Source: Mycobacterium sp. Aquia_213 (GTDB lineage Bacteria > Actinomycetota > Actinomycetes > Mycobacteriales > Mycobacteriaceae). Taken from it: 64,000 bases of DNA. The stretch covers positions 2,170,001 to 2,234,000 of the forward strand of contig NZ_CP113116.1 in the NCBI RefSeq assembly GCF_026625985.1. Direction: 5' to 3'. Below, in pieces: positions 60,841 to 64,000 of this stretch (positions are counted from its first letter, which is position 1; every line of letters begins with the position of its first letter). The translations under genes were made by a program, and so were the position numbers. The notes beneath the pieces are model-generated. The model worked only from the letters and a program-made list of their open reading frames with translations. It was not told the origin of the DNA and did not search any database.

Positions 60841-61593
60841 ATGTGGAGCAAACTGCCCGCCAGGATCACATTTGCCTCAGCCGTCGTCGTGACCATCATG
60901 TCGCTGGTGGGCATCGTCGTCGCCATCGTGCTCAACGTGTTTTTCCTGGACGATTACAACGCCTACGGCGAGGTTCCGATCCCGGGGTCGGCCAGTTTGC
61001 ATCTGCCCCAAGGTGAAGTAACCGTCAGCCTGCACACCGTTGTGATCGGCAGCCCCAACGGCGGCTTGCCGGTGCCGCCGCTTGGCGTCACGATCAGTCC
61101 GCCCGACGGTGTGGCACAACCGTCGATGACCGAAAACATCGGCAGCACAACAACAGTCAACAATGACGCACACGTGCGGGTGTGGGTGGCGCAGATTCCC
61201 GCGGACGGCACCTACAACATCACGACCGACGGCCAGGTCAACGGATTCATCCAGCCGAGGTTGGCCTTCGGCCACTCGAGCTCCTATGGATTCCTGATCT
61301 GGCTGTTCGTCGGCACATTCGTGGTGGGTCTGATTGCTTCGATTCTGGCCGGGCGGTGGTTGCGCGGCACTCGACGCAAGGCGGCGGCGGCCGTCGTGCA
61401 GGGGACCTCGCCGATCTTTTCGTATGAGCAGCCGACCGTCACGCCTCAGCCGCCGCCGACCGCGGCCTACGAACCCAGTGACGATGGCGTCCGCGTCGAG
61501 AGACTCAAAACGCTGGCGGCGCTACGGGATTCCGGAGCGTTAACCGAGGAGGAGTTTCAGACCGAGAAGCGGCGGATCCTCGAAGGGCACTGA
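60841..61593 (+). CDS. Membrane protein with C-terminal SHOCT domain
   Basis: The 250-residue protein has a membrane helix near the N-terminus, an extracytoplasmic beta-rich part, a second helix (FLIWLFVGTFVVGLIASILAG), a Pro linker and a SHOCT motif (RLKTLAALRDSGALTEEEFQTEKRRILEG). SHOCT domains bind acidic partners in membrane-tethering proteins. Function is otherwise unknown. Confidence 0.75.
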   Translation: MWSKLPARITFASAVVVTIMSLVGIVVAIVLNVFFLDDYNAYGEVPIPGSASLHLPQGEVTVSLHTVVIGSPNGGLPVPPLGVTISPPDGVAQPSMTENIGSTTTVNNDAHVRVWVAQIPADGTYNITTDGQVNGFIQPRLAFGHSSSYGFLIWLFVGTFVVGLIASILAGRWLRGTRRKAAAAVVQGTSPIFSYEQPTVTPQPPPTAAYEPSDDGVRVERLKTLAALRDSGALTEEEFQTEKRRILEGH

Positions 61594-61608
61594 CGGATGT
61601 GGCTTTTT

Positions 61609-61718
61609 GCCCGCCTCTGAGCGACAACTGGGGTGATGGGGAAGGACGGCCGGACGCGACCAGACCTGACGGCCGGTGGCGACCAGACGATTTGTCGCTG
61701 TGAGGCGGGCACAACGTG
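61609..61718. repeat. Dispersed inverted-repeat element, copies 2 and 3
   Basis: A left arm GCCCGCCTCTGAGCGACAA at 61609-61627 and a complementary right arm TTGTCGCTGTGAGGCGGGC at 61692-61710 (two mismatches) flank 64 bp. The right arm extends to CAACGTG, matching the repeat at 22832-22858 on the opposite strand. This looks like a short hairpin element, copy number unknown. Confidence 0.6.
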
Positions 61719-61747
61719 CCCCGCCAATGCGGGTGGGGCGCCTGTGA

Positions 61748-62371
61748 TTAGTGCCCCCGGGCGACCCACTCCTCGTAATGGACGATCTCGTCGCCGATCG
61801 TGGTGCTGTCGCCGTGGCCGGTGTGCACGACGGTCTCGCCGGGCAACGCACCCAAGCGCTCCTTGATTGACTTCAGGATCGTCGGGAAGTCGGAGTACGA
61901 ACGGCCCGTCGCGCCCGGGCCGCCGGAGAACAGGGTGTCGCCGCTGAACACCACTCCGAGTTCGGGGGCGTACCAGCACACCGATCCGGGCGAGTGACCC
62001 GGGGTGTGTAGCGCCTGCAGCTTCGTGTCGGCGACGCTCAGCGTGTCGCCGTCGGCGTACCCGCGAAAATCCTTGTCCGGGTGGGTCATTCGCCACAGCA
62101 CCTCGTCGCCGGGATGCAGCAGCACCGGCGCCTCCAGCGTCGCGCCCAGCTCGGGAGCCACCGTCACGTGATCGTTGTGGCCGTGGGTACACACCACCGC
62201 AACGACCTTGCGGCCGCGGACGGCGTCCAGGATCGGTTGCGCGAAGTGCGCGGCGTCGAAGACCACGACCTCGGAGTCGTTGCCGACGATCCAGATGTTG
62301 TTGTCGACTTCCCAACTGCCGCCGTCGAGTTCGAAGGTTCCGTGCGTGACGAGGTGCTCGATGGCGGCCAC
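61748..62371 (-). CDS. Metallo-beta-lactamase-fold hydrolase of the mscR operon
   Basis: The 207-residue protein has the zinc motif CTHGHNDHV (HxHxDH) and GHSPGSVCWY and FSGDTLF. By neighbourhood and memory it is the Rv2260 protein, likely hydrolysing a mycothiol or formyl-mycothiol intermediate. Its GTG start overlaps the mscR stop by one base (TAGTG), so the two are coupled. Confidence 0.82.
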   Translation of the reverse strand: MAAIEHLVTHGTFELDGGSWEVDNNIWIVGNDSEVVVFDAAHFAQPILDAVRGRKVVAVVCTHGHNDHVTVAPELGATLEAPVLLHPGDEVLWRMTHPDKDFRGYADGDTLSVADTKLQALHTPGHSPGSVCWYAPELGVVFSGDTLFSGGPGATGRSYSDFPTILKSIKERLGALPGETVVHTGHGDSTTIGDEIVHYEEWVARGH

Positions 62372-63456
62372 TACAACACCACCACCGAGCGCAGCACCTT
62401 ACCTCCGTGCATCTTCTCGAACGCCTCCTCGATGTCGGTCAACCCGATGCGCTCCGAAACGAACTTTTCCAGCGGAAGCCGGCCCTGCAGGTACAGATCG
62501 ATCAGGGTGGGGAAGTCCCGCTCGGGCAGGCAGTCGCCGTACCACGACGACTTCAGCGAGCCGCCGCGGGAGAAGAAGTCGACCAACGGCATCTCCAGCT
62601 TCATATCCGGCGTCGGGACACCCACCAGCACCACGGTTCCGGCGAGGTCGCGGCCGTAGAAGGCCTGCTTCCACGTTTCCGGCCGCCCCACCGCGTCGAT
62701 GATGACGTCGACGCCGAAGCCGTCGGTGAGGTCCTGGATGGTTTCGACGACGTCGAACTCGCGGGCATTGACGGTGTGGGTGGCACCGAACTTGCGGGCC
62801 CAGTCCAGCTTCGTGTTGTCGGTGTCGACCGCGATGATCTTCTTCGCGCCGACCAGCGCGGCGCCGGCGACCGCCGCGTCGCCCACACCGCCGCAGCCGA
62901 TTACCGCCACGGTGTCGTCGCGGTTGACGGCGCCGGTGTTGATCGCGGCGCCGATCCCGGCCATCACCCCGCAGCCCAGCAGTCCGGCGACCGCGGGATC
63001 GGCCTCGGGATTGACCTTGGTGCATTGACCGGCCGCCACCAGCGTCTTGTCGGCGAACGCCCCGATGCCCAGCGCGGGCGTCAGCTCGGTGCCGTCGGTC
63101 AGCGTCATCTTCTGCTCGGCGTTGAACGTGTCGAAGCACAGGTGGGGCTTGCCGCGTTTACACGCCCGGCATTGGCCGCAGACCGCGCGCCAGTTCAGGA
63201 TCACGAAGTCGCCGGGCGCCACCGAGGTCACGCCGGGCCCGACGGCTTCGACCGTGCCCGCGGCCTCGTGGCCGAGCAGGAACGGGTACTCGTCGTTGAT
63301 GCCGCCCTCCCGATAAGTCAGGTCGGTATGGCACACCCCACAGGCGATGACATCGACCAGGACCTCTCCGGGGCCGGGGTCCGGGACGACGATGTCGACC
63401 AATTCGACGGGCTGGCCCTTCTTGCGTGAAATCACTCCGCGCACTGTCTGACTCAT
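62371..63456 (-). CDS. mscR: Mycothiol-dependent formaldehyde dehydrogenase/S-nitrosomycothiol reductase
   Basis: The 361-residue zinc alcohol dehydrogenase-like protein has IACGVCHTDL (catalytic zinc Cys), GHEAAG (His), the structural-zinc CGQCRACKRGKPHLC, and the NAD motif VIGCGGVGDAAVAGA. Length and sequence match M. tuberculosis mscR (Rv2259). It oxidises S-hydroxymethyl-mycothiol or reduces S-nitrosomycothiol, in formaldehyde and nitric-oxide detoxification. The start at 63456 (MSQTVRG) fits the family. Confidence 0.9.
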   Translation of the reverse strand: MSQTVRGVISRKKGQPVELVDIVVPDPGPGEVLVDVIACGVCHTDLTYREGGINDEYPFLLGHEAAGTVEAVGPGVTSVAPGDFVILNWRAVCGQCRACKRGKPHLCFDTFNAEQKMTLTDGTELTPALGIGAFADKTLVAAGQCTKVNPEADPAVAGLLGCGVMAGIGAAINTGAVNRDDTVAVIGCGGVGDAAVAGAALVGAKKIIAVDTDNTKLDWARKFGATHTVNAREFDVVETIQDLTDGFGVDVIIDAVGRPETWKQAFYGRDLAGTVVLVGVPTPDMKLEMPLVDFFSRGGSLKSSWYGDCLPERDFPTLIDLYLQGRLPLEKFVSERIGLTDIEEAFEKMHGGKVLRSVVVL

Positions 63457-63529
63457 GGGCTCCAACCTACTGTCGGAGGCCATACACTGCGCGGCCGGGC
63501 GTCCACCCATAAAGCTGGGTGTAGCGTCC

Positions 63530-64000
63530 GTGGACGTGACGGCTTTGGAGACCACCGAAGAATTCACCGGCAGGATCGTCTCGTCAATCGACGGCGCGAG
63601 CCTCGCAATACTGCTGAGCATTGGGCACCAGACCGGGCTGCTGGACACGATGGCCGGACTCGGGCCGGCCACCAGCGCGCAGATCGCCGACGCCGCGGGC
63701 CTCAACGAGCGCTACGTCCGGGAATGGTTGGGCGGCATGACGACCGGACACGTCGTCGACTACGACGCCGGCGCCGGAACCTACTCGCTGCCCGCCCACC
63801 GCGCGGCGGTGCTGACCCGCGCGGCCGGGCCCGACAACCTGGCCGTGGTGACGATGTTCCTGCCGCAGCTCGGCGAGGTCGAGCAGAAAATCATCGGCTG
63901 CTTCCGCGAGGGCGGCGGGCTGCCCTATAGCGAATTCCCGCGCTTCCACGCGCTGATGGCCGAGCAGAGCGCGGCGGTGTTCGACGCGGCACTGGTCGAC
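63530..64000 (+). CDS. SAM-dependent methyltransferase with N-terminal winged helix, partial (Rv2258c-like)
   Basis: A GTG at 63530 opens a frame that runs to the window end (157 codons). It encodes IDGASLAILLSIGHQTGLLDTMAGLGPATSAQIADAAGLNERYVREWLGGMTTGHVVDYDAGAGTYSLP, a winged-helix domain as in regulators fused to class I methyltransferases. The gene diverges from mscR and corresponds to M. tuberculosis Rv2258c by order. The methyltransferase part lies beyond the window. Confidence 0.7.
   Translation, partial: MDVTALETTEEFTGRIVSSIDGASLAILLSIGHQTGLLDTMAGLGPATSAQIADAAGLNERYVREWLGGMTTGHVVDYDAGAGTYSLPAHRAAVLTRAAGPDNLAVVTMFLPQLGEVEQKIIGCFREGGGLPYSEFPRFHALMAEQSAAVFDAALVD

Overview
The window reads as the chromosome of a Mycobacterium, probably a slow grower or close relative; species is not decidable by eye. 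The DNA is GC-rich. It carries several P450s and F420/flavin luciferase-like oxidoreductases, LpqH-type and other lipoproteins, a cutinase, a PimC-like mannosyltransferase, a mycothiol-dependent dehydrogenase (mscR), cyp124 and a 13E12-type HNH protein. Several blocks recall the Rv2258c-Rv2291 part of M. tuberculosis (mscR, its metallo-hydrolase partner, a proline-rich actin-fold protein, cyp124, a GlcD-like oxidase, yjcE, sseB), but shuffled and with much added material. These M. tuberculosis comparisons are from memory and were not searched.

1-14 kb: oxidative lipid or small-molecule metabolism. It holds DapB-like and luciferase-like oxidoreductases, an AveC-like membrane protein with a tiny overlapping membrane ORF, two TetR/P450 pairs with palindromic operators, an SDR-LLM-EthD-like operon, alpha/beta hydrolases and an LpqH-like lipoprotein. 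14-31 kb: housekeeping and envelope genes (sseB, pimC-like, an AAA ATPase, a Na+/H+ antiporter, a Cys-tailed DUF5685-like protein, a chagasin-like lipoprotein, a DsbA-like protein, a c-di-GMP enzyme, a GlcD-like oxidase, a PhyH-like oxygenase, a hydrolase-cyclase fusion, a P450).

32-43.5 kb: an accessory, defence-rich island. It contains a HEPN-type protein in visibly AT-richer DNA between two inward-facing tRNA-3'-like fragments and a decayed tyrosine-recombinase tail. Next come a soluble Ser/Thr kinase coupled to a degenerate RuvC-like protein, and a three-gene operon of an EcoRV-like endonuclease, a C5-cytosine methyltransferase and a GmrSD-like (DUF262/DUF1524) nuclease. An EcsC-like protein paired with a small alarmone-hydrolase-like HD protein and a 13E12 DUF222-HNH gene follow. 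Two fragments of a second lysR gene lie in this island in permuted order. A segment carrying the 3' ends of the HD and lysR genes is duplicated on both sides of the 13E12 gene.

43.4-49.5 kb: an aromatic-catabolism cluster with a divergent LysR regulator and its box, a medium-chain oxidoreductase, an intradiol dioxygenase, two carboxymuconolactone-decarboxylase-like proteins, a TetR regulator and an HsaA-like flavin monooxygenase. 49.5-64 kb: cutinase, Ami1-like amidase, PlsC-like acyltransferase, two DUF202 proteins, a HAD hydrolase, a frameshifted SnoaL-like gene, cyp124, an MmpS-like secreted protein, a second DapB-like oxidoreductase, an actin-fold proline-rich protein, an SDR, a SHOCT membrane protein, and the mscR operon diverging from a methyltransferase-like gene that runs off the end.
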